Source: Capitulum mitella (Eukaryota; Arthropoda; Thecostraca; Pollicipedomorpha; Pollicipedidae). Taken from it: a stretch of 64,000 bases of DNA. The DNA lies in assembly GCA_030062745.1 (NCBI GenBank), contig CP099841.1, positions 18,355,398 to 18,419,397 on the forward strand, written 5' to 3'. A program made the translations under genes and the position numbers. Positions within the stretch are counted from its first letter, which is position 1. Each line of letters begins with the position of its first letter. Under the pieces are notes generated by a model. The model was not told the origin of the DNA, made no database searches, and saw nothing but the letters and a program-made list of their open reading frames with translations. Shown one piece after another: positions 24,145 through 36,799 of the stretch.

Positions 24145-25990
24145 AGAGCTTCTTGATTTCGTCTCTGCATATGGTGGTGTAACAGCAGCTAAGCCAACAG
24201 ATGTCAGTTTGCCGAAATTATGTTGAACGTCCAGCTGAATGCCGCACAAAGTGAAACATTTACTCAAATGACCAGATTGTTTATGATGTATTTGAAACGG
24301 AAGTGGACGGCAAGTCATCGGAACTGCCAAAGGTTCGTCAAAGAACACCAGCCCTGGCCAGATGGTGCTTTCGAAACGCCAGCAATACCAGCAGCACATG
24401 AAGGAACTGACGCCGAAGTACGTCAACCATGTATAAGCAGGGGTCGACCAAACGCGCTGTATCATGAGCTTGCGCCGAGCACCAAGCCTTCCCAGACGCA
24501 ATCTCTAAAACGTCACCATTCGTCCGACAAGCTTCTGAATGCAACACGCAGGCGTCCACGATCGGAGAGCCGAGCTGCCCTAGCTTACGTACTCAAAAGC
24601 GTCACCGAAGCGCTTACTAGGCCTACCAAAGTGCGGCGGCTGCCGCAGAAGCCGTCAGAAACTCCTGAAACATACTCGGATGACGACGCGTTGGTTGTAT
24701 TTATAGAGGGCAGGCACACCAAAGACACATGACAGTCCTCATGAATGTCTGCCAAGGGCCAGAACGTCTATATGTATTCGCATTATAACATGGTCCGCCT
24801 GGCAAAGAACAAATGCCAGCCTGAAGATGGCATTGTGGAGGAATATAAGGCTGAGGTGCCAGTTTAATCGTTGTCTAATCGCACGGCCGAAAGAATATGA
24901 TACATCATATTTATAAACCGTATTTACCATACACCATATTTACTACATACACCAATATTATGCACTAGACGGAGATGATGGAGTAAACCAAAGAGGATCA
25001 AATAACTCTGAACGTAACATTAAAATGCAAACGGGTGTCTGATGAAACAACCTGACAAAGTGGTTAGAAACAGAGTCTGAAATCAAGTAGAAACCTAGAT
25101 ACACAGATGTTTTCGACGACGATGGTGCCCCTTCAGATGACGACAGGTGAAACTGTTGTGCGGCAAAACGCGGCGCCGTCTTCGGTGAAGTTTTGTAGAA
25201 CAATGAAGTTTAAATGCGTCAAGGAAAACTCCGAAAAATGCAGGCAGGAAGAGGAATATTGACAACAGCAGCTGAAATGCATGTTGGAACACGAAGTAGC
25301 GGTAAGAGATGTGAAGGTTGTTGTGAAATATGAATTGCGACAAACTATGGTAGACAACAAAGTAGCAAATGCTTTCACCGACACAAGATCTGCACAGGTC
25401 TGTCAGCTATGTGGCGTAAAACTCTCAAGTGCCAACAAAATGGTGGGCGTTAGAGACCGGCCCGTTTCGCAAAAGGGACTGGAGGATGGCCTAAGCGCAT
25501 TTCATGCATGGACACGGTTTTCTGAGTGCATGGTGCACATTGGTTACAAGCTGGAAGCGAAGAAATGGCGGGTGTCTGGGAGAGGAGAAAAACCACCACA
25601 GAGCAAAGTAAAAGGAATATAAAAGCTCACTTTCGTGAGAATATTGGCTTTTAAGTTGACGGACTTCGTACAGGCAGCTGCGGTTCAAGCAATGACGACA
25701 ACACAGCCAGACATGCTTTTGCTAACGAGATGTTCTCTGAGGTGACCGGTGTATCGCTGCGGCTGATCATAATCATCCTGCTTGCGATGTCCTCTGGATT
25801 TGCAGTGGACGAAGACAAGTGTGCTTTACGTGTAGCTGTATCCTTGGTATCCGATGCCTGTTCCGCCGCGCAAGATACTGGTCCGCGGCTACCTGGTGAT
25901 GCGGCACATGATCTTGCCCATCGGGATGATGGGCGAAGAAACCCAAGAGTCGTTGAATAAGTACATACGATCATTAATGAAAAGAGCTTG
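24145..25990 (+). pseudogene. Transib/RAG1-superfamily-like DDE transposase, broken
   Basis: Fragments in order: a basic N-terminal region with a GRPNALYHELAPSTK motif (24440-24520) and a long frame to 24732; VYMYSHYNMVRLAKNKC (about 24769-24820); LDGDDGVNQ with a possible first catalytic Asp at 24968-24970; PSSVKFCRTMKFKCVKEN (25178-25235), resembling the RAG1 block around its second Asp; a CQLCGVK knuckle and GLSAFHAWTRFSECMVHIG (25400-25550); GSSNDDNTARHAFANEMF (about 25685-25740); and ILPIGMMGEETQESLNK (25910-25960), which fits the final catalytic Glu block. Stops and frame changes occur near 24220, 24865, 25035, 25622 and 25850. Assignment to Transib/RAG1 is my judgement from motif order and was not tested by search. 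No terminal repeats were found. Confidence 0.6.
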
Positions 25991-25999
25991 ATGCACAGG

Positions 26000-26575
26000 A
26001 GAGATTGTTATATCATACGCCATCCGATCAGTGCATCACATGAAGCATGTGTAATTCATCTTCTCTTGCACTGTGTTTTACAGTTATGCATGCAAAGACG
26101 TTAAGCGTTTTATTGTGACCTGACCCAAGGTCACGGGGTCTGGTATCACGATATGCTTGCTAATATTGGCTGATATTATTTACTGGACTACAATCGCAGA
26201 CTAAGTCCATTAAACTTATAAAAAACTACAAATATCTCGCCAAAACAAATACTAAAATAAAAACATGATCTTGGGTCAGTGAGGTTGACCTGACAAAAAT
26301 CGAAAAGTGTCAGGTGTTAAGTCCATACGAAAACACATCCCGTACGAATTTCATTACAATATCATGTTTGTTTCAGCATTATTTGGTCCTCCGAATTTTC
26401 AAAAAGAAAAAACATCGATTCAGATAATTTAAGTTAGGTCAGTGACTTGACCTGAACCGGAGTTAAAATTCAAATAAAATTTGCAAAATTGATGAATAAG
26501 AAGTTCCTGAGACTTTCAAAGCGTTACATTAGCTGATTTTCTCCCCGCAAATTTCAATTCCATTTTCATCATCCG
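26000..26575. other. AGGTCA-containing repeat remnant without gene
   Basis: AGGTCA/TGACCT half-sites occur at several points (for example GTGACCTGACCCAAGGTCA near 26117 and TTAGGTCAGTGACTTGACCTG near 26432), as in the family A and B elements that follow. This suggests an older related copy with no recognisable ends. Confidence 0.4.
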
Positions 26576-26579
26576 TTCC

Positions 26580-27480
26580 ACAGCGCGACGGGGGATGGCT
26601 GGCCGCTCCCTTGATATTTTTCCAAGACTGATATAAAAGAACAAAGGCACGCACCGTCACGAAGCCTTGTGCACCTTTTGCAGGATCATTTTTAGATCTT
26701 GCGTCAAAATTTTGATCTCAGGTCGACTCAGGTGTCTGACTTCGGTCAGGTCAAGTGGAGCTATGTCCAAAACCTTAAGCGCCCAGCAGCATTTTCGAAA
26801 AATGTGGTATGACAATAGAGCTTTAAGGGATTAGAGGCATTGACAGATGAGGTAGACCTGTTTTTTCAGATTTTTGGACACCTCCAGGGCACTGACTTTA
26901 GGCCCAGCCTATTTTCAAGATATGTCCCGTTTTTCGGATACTGGCGGATTTCTAAAATAACTTTTGAGCGTGATATGATCCAAACATCCAATGGCCGTCA
27001 TTAGGCAAAGTATCAGTGAACTCCAATCATTTAACTGAGATCAGGTGACGGATAAGTGCCATAAGCCCAGCTGCACCGCCGTCAAAATCAGCGATAAATG
27101 ACGTTGGAATGATAGAAAATGATTGGATTGGTTGTCACACTTCCGAATAATACCAGCAAGTTCAGAGTGTGTCAAAAATTGCATAGTTCAGAAATAAAAA
27201 AACTTTCGCGAATAAAGCTCGCCAATTGCGTAGATCGATAACTACTGAACTGTTTCGAAATTAAAGCACGGAAAATCACTACAACAGCCATTAGCGCAAG
27301 AAGCACTTCTTTTGAAGGCTAATGCCACCGAAATGAAGGAACGCTAAAATAAATGCTTGTTCATTCCATCCTGCGTTTGGTAGCGGCGCCCGCCGCACAG
27401 TAGCGCGAATTTCGCTGTGTGTTTAACTCAACATTTCCGCGTACGTATTATTCCGCGTACGTGTAACAAAGTTCACGTCA
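26580..27480 (-). mobile_element. Family A non-autonomous element, old diverged copy
   Basis: Collinear with the inverted copy at 51761-52981: shared landmarks include GTCAAAATTTTGA, CTATGTCCAAAA, ATTTTTCGGA, GGCAAAGTAT, ACCGCCGTCAAAATC and GCGAATAAAGCTCGCCAATTG. Flanking TTAA termini are eroded, so the limits are approximate. It has no coding capacity. It carries fewer intact AGGTCA half-sites than the younger copies. Confidence 0.7.
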
Positions 27481-27489
27481 TGGTCTTAG

Positions 27490-28970
27490 AGTGTGTCCCG
27501 TGTCCGAAAGCCTTAGAATTTCAACGTTTCTAAATTTTTCTAAATCCTAGAGATTTCTCCTCAAAAGTCCTTGGTTTCTGAAGAATTTCTAAGGCTACTA
27601 CATGCCTTCAGCTCTAGTTCTAAGAGTCGGCACCTAAGGGAATCAAATGAAGACGTCTGAAAGCCCATTACCGTTTCAAGTACAGCAATCGTGCCGCAGT
27701 GCCGCTGGGTGAGTCATACCCATCATGCTAGACGATGCATCCTTTTTCTGTCCTTAAAATAGCGTACACCATCGAAAACTTCTGAGCTCTTGCATCAGCC
27801 TTGCATCAGCCAGTTCGTAGAATTCCTTACGTTCTCACATACGCTCTTAGGTTAAAGCCTAGTCTTTCCAAATATTCATACTGCAAAAACGCCTCCGTAT
27901 TGGTGGTATATCATATCACGCTTGCACCATCCTTTTCATTTCATTTTATTTCATTTCATCATTTCCGTTTTTAGATAGCATATAAGCAAGACTAGTTTTT
28001 GCCCACTGTTGATAAACTGTGCTCTCCATTTGGCTCAACATGTGATGGATCCCTTGACGCTTGTGACGCAGTGAAGTGCTACTGCTATGAGTGATCACTG
28101 TTTGACGTCAAAAATATAGGTATTGAAAGTGGAAGCTCTGTCTCTCTGACGAATGAACGAAGAACTTATCGGCAAGGAGAGCTTGTAAAAAGAAAAGTAT
28201 TGAACAAAAAAGATACTGGCACAGATCAGGCCGCCAATAGTAAAACTATCACGCCAAACATAAAACTCTGCTACAGGGAGTCTTGTTTTTTTGGAATGTA
28301 TTGCCATATGTCTTGGGTGAAAGACGACGCAGATGTGTCCGGCACGTACATGAAGCATACAACTATCATGCTAAGGTCAAGGTCAGACTAGGTCACGATA
28401 TTGACGCCGATACGTCGGACTTTTCTGGTGTCTGTCGCATCATCTGCGATATTACTATCGATCAGACACCATACAGCATAAAATGACACGACATCGGGTC
28501 ATGTTATAGCTCCTCTACATCACTAACCCCGTGCCAAAAAAGGATTTTTAACGTAAGCTTTTCAGATACCTGGCGGTGGGCACGGCCGCAATTCAAAAGA
28601 CTAATATTTCGCGGAAAGCCATTTTCGCGACAGAAAGGGTTTTTATCTTGGCAACCATAAATATGGAAGATTGTTAGAATGCAAACTGTAGAAGTAAGCC
28701 GTGGTTGAAGTTCCTGTCATTTCTGACTGTACAAAGTGTGTTCGCATTGAAAATAGGCATGCTATTCCAAAAGGTCAAATCGGGTCAGCCTGGGCTGAAT
28801 TGAATTGTGTCGCCGTTGGCAAGTAAGTATTAGTATTTCCGAAGCACATATAACTACCAATAAACATTCCCCGACTGTAAACCAGAAAATTGTGCACGGT
28901 TGCGGGATTGAAAATTCGATATGAAATTTTACCCGGCCCAAGGGGACCAGTTACGCGTGCAAATGAAGTG
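27490..28970. other. Unannotated stretch, no recognisable gene
   Basis: AT-rich DNA with a small TTTCA repeat at about 27936-27960 and a run of related TCTAAG/TTTCTAAAT motifs at 27510-27600. The frames at 28095-28358 and 28200-28391 overlap on opposite strands and have no motif. Confidence 0.4.
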
Positions 28971-28979
28971 AGAAGCATC

Positions 28980-29340
28980 ATGATGTATATCCATGTTTCA
29001 GAAGCGCCGAACCAGTGTCACAACCTCAATGGCAAGCGAAAAAGAGGCCCAAAGTTTAGCTGAACTCAGGTCAATGACCTGGACATGTGCAAACAAATTC
29101 GAGATAGCAGCACTGTTCCATTTGTCATGTTTTATCAAAGAGGCAGCTTTTATGTCAACTGGTGCATTCACAAAATTTTACGCCTGTTTCATTTTTGGGG
29201 AACACGGTGTTACTTGAACTGCTCTAGGTCAATCACCTGAAGTGACCCTGGTTCTACAAACTTACGCAACGTGTAAAAATGATGCATGAAAAAGTACTTG
29301 TACGTGTACCAGTAGTTTTAGATTTCATCCGTCATTAAGA
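28980..29340 (+). mobile_element. Family A element, partial old copy
   Basis: Matches the right-hand third of family A in the plus orientation: GGTCAATGACCTGGA, AATTCGAGATAGCAG, CTAGGTCAATCACCTGAAG, then AACGTGTAAAAATGATG. No TTAA termini remain. Confidence 0.6.
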
Positions 29341-29559
29341 GTAACTCAATGTTTCTCTAACTCAGTTTCATATGACAAATATAGTGGATATCTCATGAAT
29401 CGAGTTTTAAAATAGCCGTACTGAAAGCACAAAAAAAGTATATGAGCGTCTATGTCTTCTCGTATGTTATATGTCTTACGTCCTAAACGTCTTAAACAGA
29501 AAATATGGATGTCCAAAACGAAATGACAAATGGCGAGTTAATCCTTTTGTCGTATCCAT

Positions 29560-30275
29560 AACTCTTGGCCGCATTCCCAAACGGAAAGGGCTGATTCGCC
29601 TTCCCCCTCGAGATCTCAAGAACTATCCGTTCGATGCTATCGCGAAAAACGGCAATCAGTTTTCCATGGCGTAAACTATATTTTTATACCTAGAAATTTG
29701 GAAAATGTTGTAACGGGCGAACGCAGGGTGGCAAAACATACGAAAAAAGGAATGTTCTCCTGCTCTTTATAACTTCGGTACTTATCGACCGATTTCGATG
29801 CAAACGATACCAATCGACGGCCAATCAATGGGACTTTTCTCTTTGGCCTATGTTAAGTACAAATCCTATTACGTTGCTTGTATAATATTAGAATGAACGG
29901 TGCCAGGGGCATGAAAAGTGGGAACTGTCATGGTCCCATTTTCGTCAGGTCATCTTATGACAGTTGACCTCGAATGGCCCCAGGTGACCTTAATCATAAA
30001 GAATGTCCCAGAATTCCTTTCATGGTTTTGAAAAAAAAACGGCACAGATCACTTGGATTCATTGACTAATCCCCAATGTCCTGCATTTGACCATCGTGGT
30101 ATAGGGTACGTAGCTCCGTGAACTGATCGGACATCGACCAGAAATTTGAAGGTCATGTAGGTGATACGATGCTGCGTTATTTTGTACCGGTTTTTATTTT
30201 GAAAATTAGTCTTTATTTTTTATTTAATTTATTATGATTTATCTTTATTTTATTTTATATGTTATATATAATATA

Positions 30276-30346
<71 letters not shown>

Positions 30347-30750
30347 CATAAAATTATTTATATAATTAATAATTTAATTAGAAAAACATGCATGAAACTA
30401 AATTCTGGCTTTTGGCTTTGACCTGAGTTTGTGAAATGGCGTCAGGTCACTTTTAGTTTAACCATCGTGCCAAGTTTTAAATCTTACCTTATAAAAAGCT
30501 TTAATCCTTAAGCCTTATCTTAAATAAAAACTCTTTTTTCGGTAGCCATTTCCTTTTACGCTCAACAGTGTCAAAAACGTCCTGAGTTGCCTCCCAAAAA
30601 CTTGGCCTGGCTGCGGCCCTGAAGAAAATGCAGTTATGAAAAGTGAACTCAGTGCGTAAAAAATGGGTAGGTACAGTCAGCAAGTTTTTTGAAGCTGTTG
30701 TAAAATCCTAGAAATGGCAATCAAAAAAGCTTCTGAGCCTCTGAAGCCCC
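29560..30750 (+). mobile_element. Family B non-autonomous element, diverged copy with a TA microsatellite
   Basis: The left part (ATCTCAAGAACTATCCG, ATCGCGAAAAACGGCAATC) and right part (GGTAGCCATTTCC, CCTGAGTTGCCTCCCAAAAA) match the young copies at 37448 and 39692. A ~64-bp TA microsatellite at 30279-30342 has grown inside it. The TTAACCCTATTCCCGG termini are no longer recognisable. No protein is encoded. Confidence 0.65.
30279..30342. repeat. (TA)n microsatellite
   Basis: About 32 uninterrupted TA units inside the diverged family B copy, in an already AT-rich stretch (30180-30370). Confidence 0.95.
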
Positions 30751-31047
30751 CTCCCCCCGCTCCACACTCAGACACAGAGGGATGGGATTAAAAAGAACAC
30801 ACACATACAAGGATGTTTGTACAGGGTAAACAAGTGACAAAAAGCAAGATTTCAGACGGATTTCAGACGTATGATCCAAGCTGTTTCATATATGGTAAGA
30901 CTGGGCACAGAAATGCGACAACTCCTTGGCTTTCGAATTTTTTCATGTGATTAAAAAAAAGAAACATTTTGTTCATTTACTTTCGATGCTAAGTCCTGGT
31001 ATTTGTCCGTTTTTGGGGATAATTTTCTGATAATTTTGCAAAGTGAT

Positions 31048-32438
31048 TTAACCCTCGCCCAACCGGCAGGAGTGGGGCTTCCACGCCTGGACTTTTAGTG
31101 ACAGCAAAAACAACAGCAACAACAAAAACAGCGAGCACAAAGCGCTAAAATTCAGGAACCTTTTCACATCTTTTGTGCATGTCCTATAGAACTTCCAACT
31201 TCCGATGGTATCAGGCCACTGGCCTAGGTCACGTAAAAGAGGTCAACATCCTATTTTGTAAGAGTCCTCTACAAACCATGCCGTGCGACTAGTTGAAACA
31301 AAACTTTCAGTAATAGCAATAGAGGACATTTCTAGGAACTGTGTTATCTCTGGTTTGTTGTGTTTTGATTGGGGTCAATGATCTGAAATCAGCTCAATTT
31401 CCGTCTTATTTCCCTATTTTTAATGGTTGTGAACCGTTTCTTCGGCTTGTGAATGTCTGAAATGCATTCCTGGGTTTGAACCACACGAAGGGTCATGAGT
31501 TCAATTCAGGTCACATTTGGGGTGAACAAGCAAAAAAGAGCTTTAAACCCCATTTTGATGACCTCTGAGGTCTAAATAAGCACTGAAATCGATTTTGTAG
31601 TCCAAAATAGCACCAATACGCCTTCATGCTATGAAATGACCTCAGGTCGTCTGAGGTCAAACGAGGTCACCGCGGCGTAAGCTGAGTTAATATTCATATG
31701 CTCAGCTTCATCTTTCTGGTTTATTTCATAAGCCAATTGCAGATCTAGGGGTAACAAGACGGAACCCATTCGTGGTTCAGATCAGGTCATTATTCTGCAT
31801 CAGGTCAGGTCATATAATTGACCTTATATCGTCCTGGCCACAAAATCCTTATTGATTACAGTTGTGGAACCCAAGGACTTTCAGTCCAAAGGTATTCTTT
31901 GTCTTTGTTTTTCAATGTTAGTTCAGGTCGCAGGGTCAAGTCAGGTCACGTCGAATCATTGGCGGCCGAGTCCGTCGGTAGTTAAAAGGTGTTTGTGCAA
32001 ATGATTTCTACCGTTTTGGAGGGATACATGGACAACGACTCGCTAGTAACGTTCAAAAACCTTGCAAATACAGCGAAATGAAAAAATATGTCACCTGATG
32101 CAATACATGATTGTATGCATGTTATGAATTATAAAACGCCGTAATGTAAATTCTATCAGCTTTTCATTGGCATACTCAGAATTGCTCTAACCTTATCAAG
32201 GGCAGAACTAGAGCTCTTCCTAAAAACTCCTATTTTTACATGTATAGACCAAAAACCTGTATTATTTTCGGAACTTTCAAGAAATATTGTGTGTTCTGGG
32301 AGATGTCCATGGCGAGCCTTACGATGATACAAGTTCTTCTCCGACGTTTCGTTCGTGAGATAGAGGAGGGCGTCAAAACCCCCTTCCTCCCCGGGGTTAC
32401 GGCCGCCAACGTCAGGGTGCCGGCCGGGCAAGAGTTAA
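31048..32438 (-). mobile_element. Family A-related element with TTAA at both ends, diverged
   Basis: It starts TTAACCCTCGCCCAACCGGC at 31048 and ends with a region resembling the family A left end (GTTCGTGAGATAGAGGAGG, then GCCGGCCGGGCAAGAGTTAA finishing at 32438). Inner DNA carries many AGGTCA/TGACCT motifs, for example near 31219, 31633-31660 and 31930. At 1391 bp it is somewhat longer than the other copies. The short frames at 32156-32509 overlap its end and are not genes. Confidence 0.6.
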
Positions 32439-32449
32439 TATGTCGGATG

Positions 32450-33585
32450 ATCATTTTTAATGAACGACGGTTTTGCAAAATAAATCGTCGTTATAATAAA
32501 TCAAAATAAATTCAACGTCAGCAAATATGGGAGTTGCTGTCCTTTGCTGAAATGCTTTAAAAATGCATGTTCCTTGAACGCTAGAATGCTACGGTAAAGT
32601 ACCGGGAGGACGATTGCGTAAGAACAGTAACGCGTCTTGGGCGCACGACGAACAAGATCTACTTCGTCGCTGCCTGCATCAGTACCTTTCGTTTATGTAC
32701 ATGACAAAAGAATTTGTATTTCGCAGTACAAAAAGATATTTATCAATCTATTGAAGCCCTTTGTTTCCGAAAAATACAATTTTAATCGCCACGAACATAC
32801 AGTATTATTTGCTGTCGTTATTTAGCGTTTCAAATCACCCATGGAAAATAGGTCTCAGAAAGAGACCGTCAGGAATAGCTATGCAGAAGAAACAACTTGC
32901 ATCATCACGAACTGGACATGAAAATACAAAAAGTTTATCTACCTACAAATCTTCTGATGAAAATTTCGTGATAAAGTGACCAGTGGCTCCAAAGTTATCA
33001 GCCTTGAGCAAACGTCAGGGGCAAACCAGGCCGGGCCGGCAACTTAGTTTGAATTTTTTTCTGCTAATTGAAGTGAGCTCACTCGGCCTTTGGCCTTGCT
33101 CGCAACCGAACGATAATATTTTTTGTCCCTTCCATGACGTCGCAAAATCGACTGTGTAAAGAAAACCAGCATAAGTATCAAATCGGACAATAGCCCCAAT
33201 TTACACACCATATTTCAAAGGGTGTGCCTAAACCTTCCCTGAGGCACACCTTTTGAACTGCTTTTTAAAACAGCTGCAGGGCCAGATCGCTTTATTGCCG
33301 TCGTCGATCATCCGGAAAGAAAGCATGCAGTTCCCTCTCCCTTTCCCCTGACCACGATGTTGGACCGCAATCCCGTTATCCAGTTACGTTGAGTTAACAA
33401 GTTGAATTAAGTCAGCTAACCCAGCGGAGTTAACTTAACTCGACTCAACTCAACACAGTTCAAAAACACGAGTGAACAAGATGAGTTAACCCTATCTTTC
33501 AGATCGTATCTTTATCTTTCTTTCAATAAACCATATTATCTTTACCTACCGTATCTTTCAGAAGTCCACCTCGGTTTTGTGCTTG
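32450..33585. other. Unannotated stretch, no recognisable gene
   Basis: No gene or clear element. At about 33385-33485 there is a cluster of GAGTTAAC/GTTAACTC words (for example GGAGTTAACTTAACTC), a local low-complexity palindromic patch. Confidence 0.4.
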
Positions 33586-33589
33586 CCAT

Positions 33590-34580
33590 TTTCAGAGTTT
33601 TTGAATAACTCCACGAAACTTGGTCACTTTCCCTATCAGTGTTTTCTACGTATCACGCCGAATTTTCATAGTTTCCATTTGCTCAGAGGCGGAGCCAAGC
33701 CACATTATTGGAAGGCGCCTGAGGCCATTTTAGGCACTCTTAAAGGTAACAAAAGACGGTCAAAATAGACTTTTGATAACAAAACTTGAAACGTTGTGCA
33801 CGTGTAGAGGTAAATCAAAGGTCAAAAACGCAAAAATAAATTTTTGGATCTGGGATCACTTTATAAAGTCAAGTTCAGGTCAAAAGTCATAGTGTGGTTT
33901 AATGTAAGTATTTTTGACGCAAATTAAAAAAAAGGGGAAACAGACGACTTGAAACAGTGTTCTCTACAACTGTTTGAAAATATCAGTTCAGGTCACAGAG
34001 CTAAGAAACAGGGCTTTTAGAAATTTAGTGAATTTAAAGACAGGAAGCATTTTCAAATATGGAAATGAACTCAGGGCCATTCCATGCGACTCAGTGGTCA
34101 TTTGATCTCATTTAAGGTCAAATACCTTATGTTGGCCTGATGAACATGTGACCATGATAGCCGTCCCTTTTCATGTTCCTGGCGCGGCCTATGCCAACAT
34201 TGTACAGTATAACACAATTTGTACTTTTGAAGTACAACATAACTAGTAAAAGCTAATAATGTTGAAACTATTATGTTCATTTCGTTTTAAGGAAAATATG
34301 TCTCTAATTTTCCAAATCCTGTGAATGCCCATAACTTTTCTATAAGTTTCAAAAGTATGAGCCATTGGAGACGCTTCCATCGATCACCTGTCGATAAATG
34401 CCAGTTGCATCAAGCAAAGCTAAAACAAGTCAAAAATATCCTCCATTCTGACTTTTTCGCCCCCTGCATCCACCTCTTTCAAGGTTTTCCGAACTTAGTT
34501 TTCTAAAAACGTAGCTTTCGTCATGGCGAATCGACTGCGTTTGTTGCGATGAAATTCGATAGGTAGTTGGGTAGATTCCA
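33590..34580 (-). mobile_element. Family B element, diverged inverted copy
   Basis: In reverse orientation it keeps AGAGGCGGAGCCAAGCCAC and GGCGCCTGAGGCCATTTTAG near 33684-33735, and TTGTTGCGATGAAATTCG near 34540, both diagnostic of family B. Terminal TTAA repeats are not recognisable. It is non-coding. Confidence 0.65.
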
Positions 34581-34859
34581 TTCAATAGAGAAATGCACCT
34601 TTATTTTTAACTGATTTCTCATTACCCCTTTTCAGAGCTTAGCGATTTTATTGAAACGATCATCTGCAAAATGTTGAATTACGTCAGCGCAAACTATGAG
34701 ACACGTATCAAAAACCAGGGAACGCGAGATTTCACTTTGTAACAATTTTGCCTGACATTTCCCAGAACTTCCGGTGGATGATATATTTTTTTGTGTCCTC
34801 AGGCAAGGGACATTCAGTTTCTCAAGGGCAGATCTCTATTCCTCATAAATCTCACATCA

Positions 34860-35790
34860 TGCTTTACCCTTTTCTCATATGAGGCAGGGTCAGAGGCCCA
34901 TCTATTTTTTCTGGCCATTTCAAGTTTTTCGGAGCAATTTCACATTTCATTTCGCCAAGGGGGAGCTAGACAAGCTTTTCGGAGGCACCTGAGGCCTTTT
35001 TGTGCGCTGTTGAAATGGTTACTAAAAACAAAGTTTAAAAGACAAAATTTCAAACTTTTGCATTCGTATATGGGAAAATAACTGGGCAAACATACCATAA
35101 TATTTCTGTTGACTTGAACTCGTTTAACAGGGATGGGTTGAGGTAAAAGTCAAAATTTATTGCTATGCTCATTCTGGCACTGAGTTTCACAATGAAAGTT
35201 AAATATTTATGACTAGGAACATACGCCCTTTTCGTGTTTAAAGGCTCCCGTCGATCTCAGGTCAGGTCACAAGACTATGATTAAAATGTCCGCGCACGTA
35301 TCCTATATCACGACGCTAATAAACAGAACTTTAGACTTTATCATAAATTCAAATGGCTGGAATCGTGTAACAACTTTATAAGCTGAACACAGGCCCAATT
35401 TTCGTGACGTTAAGGTCATTTGGGGGCCCGTCAGTGTGGTACGCTTTGTACTTTTAAAGCGCAAAAAGACTATTAAAAGCAAAATATATATATCTAACTT
35501 TTATGATAATTTACCTATGGATTTTGCCAAAAACCTTAATGTGTAGGTAAAAGAAACGACCTCATGGATCAACTCTCGATTGATACTAATTGCATAAACA
35601 CCGGCGTATTAAAGTCGGAACTGTAACAAACCAAAAACCACCTCTGTGTGTGATTTTTTGTCCATTGAATCTGCCTCTTACCAGATCTTCAAAATTCGTT
35701 TTTAATGAAAATGTAGGTTATATCATGGCGAATTGGTTGCCTTTTTTGCGACCGAATTGATAGGGTAGTTCTCGACATCTGGGAAGGAAG
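34860..35790 (-). mobile_element. Family B element, second diverged inverted copy
   Basis: Carries GGAGGCACCTGAGGCCTTTTT near 34980 and ATCATGGCGAATTGGTTGCC near 35723, arranged as in 33590-34580. The two copies lie side by side in the same orientation, but their termini are too eroded to show whether they were inserted in tandem. Confidence 0.6.
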
Positions 35791-35799
35791 GGCGAATAA

Positions 35800-36790
35800 G
35801 CAGCCTTTCCAAAGCGGGAATGCTTTCATGCGTTATGACTACAGGAATGGAGTTAAGATCACTCTTGGCTTACAGTGGCACGCACATAAGTGAAAGCCAT
35901 TCTTTTTTGTTTTCAGTGTCACTGTTAAGTTAAGTTAAGTTCACTGTTAAGTGCTCATGTGGACACGAGACCACGGAAAATGTCACACAGGTTGATAAAA
36001 GTTGCAAAATTGGGAAGAAAAACGAAAAAGTTGCAGGTAATTAAATGAGATACCCAAGAACGGAAGAAATATGGAATGAAAGCGGCAGGAAGACTATAGA
36101 AACAAATCGCCTTCTTTACGTTAAGAAAAGCTGGGTTTCACATGTGAATGCATCTATTTATACTAAACTGAACGTTTTGCTAAGAAGCTGAGTCCAGTGT
36201 ATATCGATATCATTGGCGTGTGAAACTCGATTTCTCGTGGTACAGAGAAGACTGTTTCCATAATCACCCTAAAATTCAGTGAACCGATCAAAACCTTCTT
36301 TGACCACTTAAACCAAATGAAGAGATGGATGGATGAATTTTTTAGGTATGTCACTAAATGCAAGTTTTCAGCACAGAGGGCCGACAAGATCCAATAAAAA
36401 GCAATGCAGAAAGCTGGCTAATGCCTCGAACTGTTCTGGTAACGATTCATTATACATATATACATATATATGTATATACATAACACATATATATATGCAA
36501 TACATATTATATATATGTCTGTGTGTTTGTAAGCAGAAGAAACAAATGTACTTAGTTTGGCATTGATATTTAGAAAATCACACTTCGGAGACCCGAATTA
36601 TGTGTTAAAACTAACACATCTGAGCCATCCTGGCTCCTTGTCAAAGTTTTACATGTACACGCATCAAATCCGTTACACACATTTACCGACCATGTTTTTC
36701 TTATCGCACGCACATGAAACAATCCAGCTGGACCTTTCACTGCAGCATTTTGCTTTTATTATGCCCGCTACTATTGTATTGAAGGAAAAC
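35800..36790. other. Unannotated stretch, no recognisable gene
   Basis: A short AAGTTAAGTTAAGTTCACTG repeat lies near 35930, and an interrupted TA/TATATG microsatellite at about 36450-36520. No gene is recognised. Confidence 0.4.
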
Positions 36791-36799
36791 TGACCCGGT

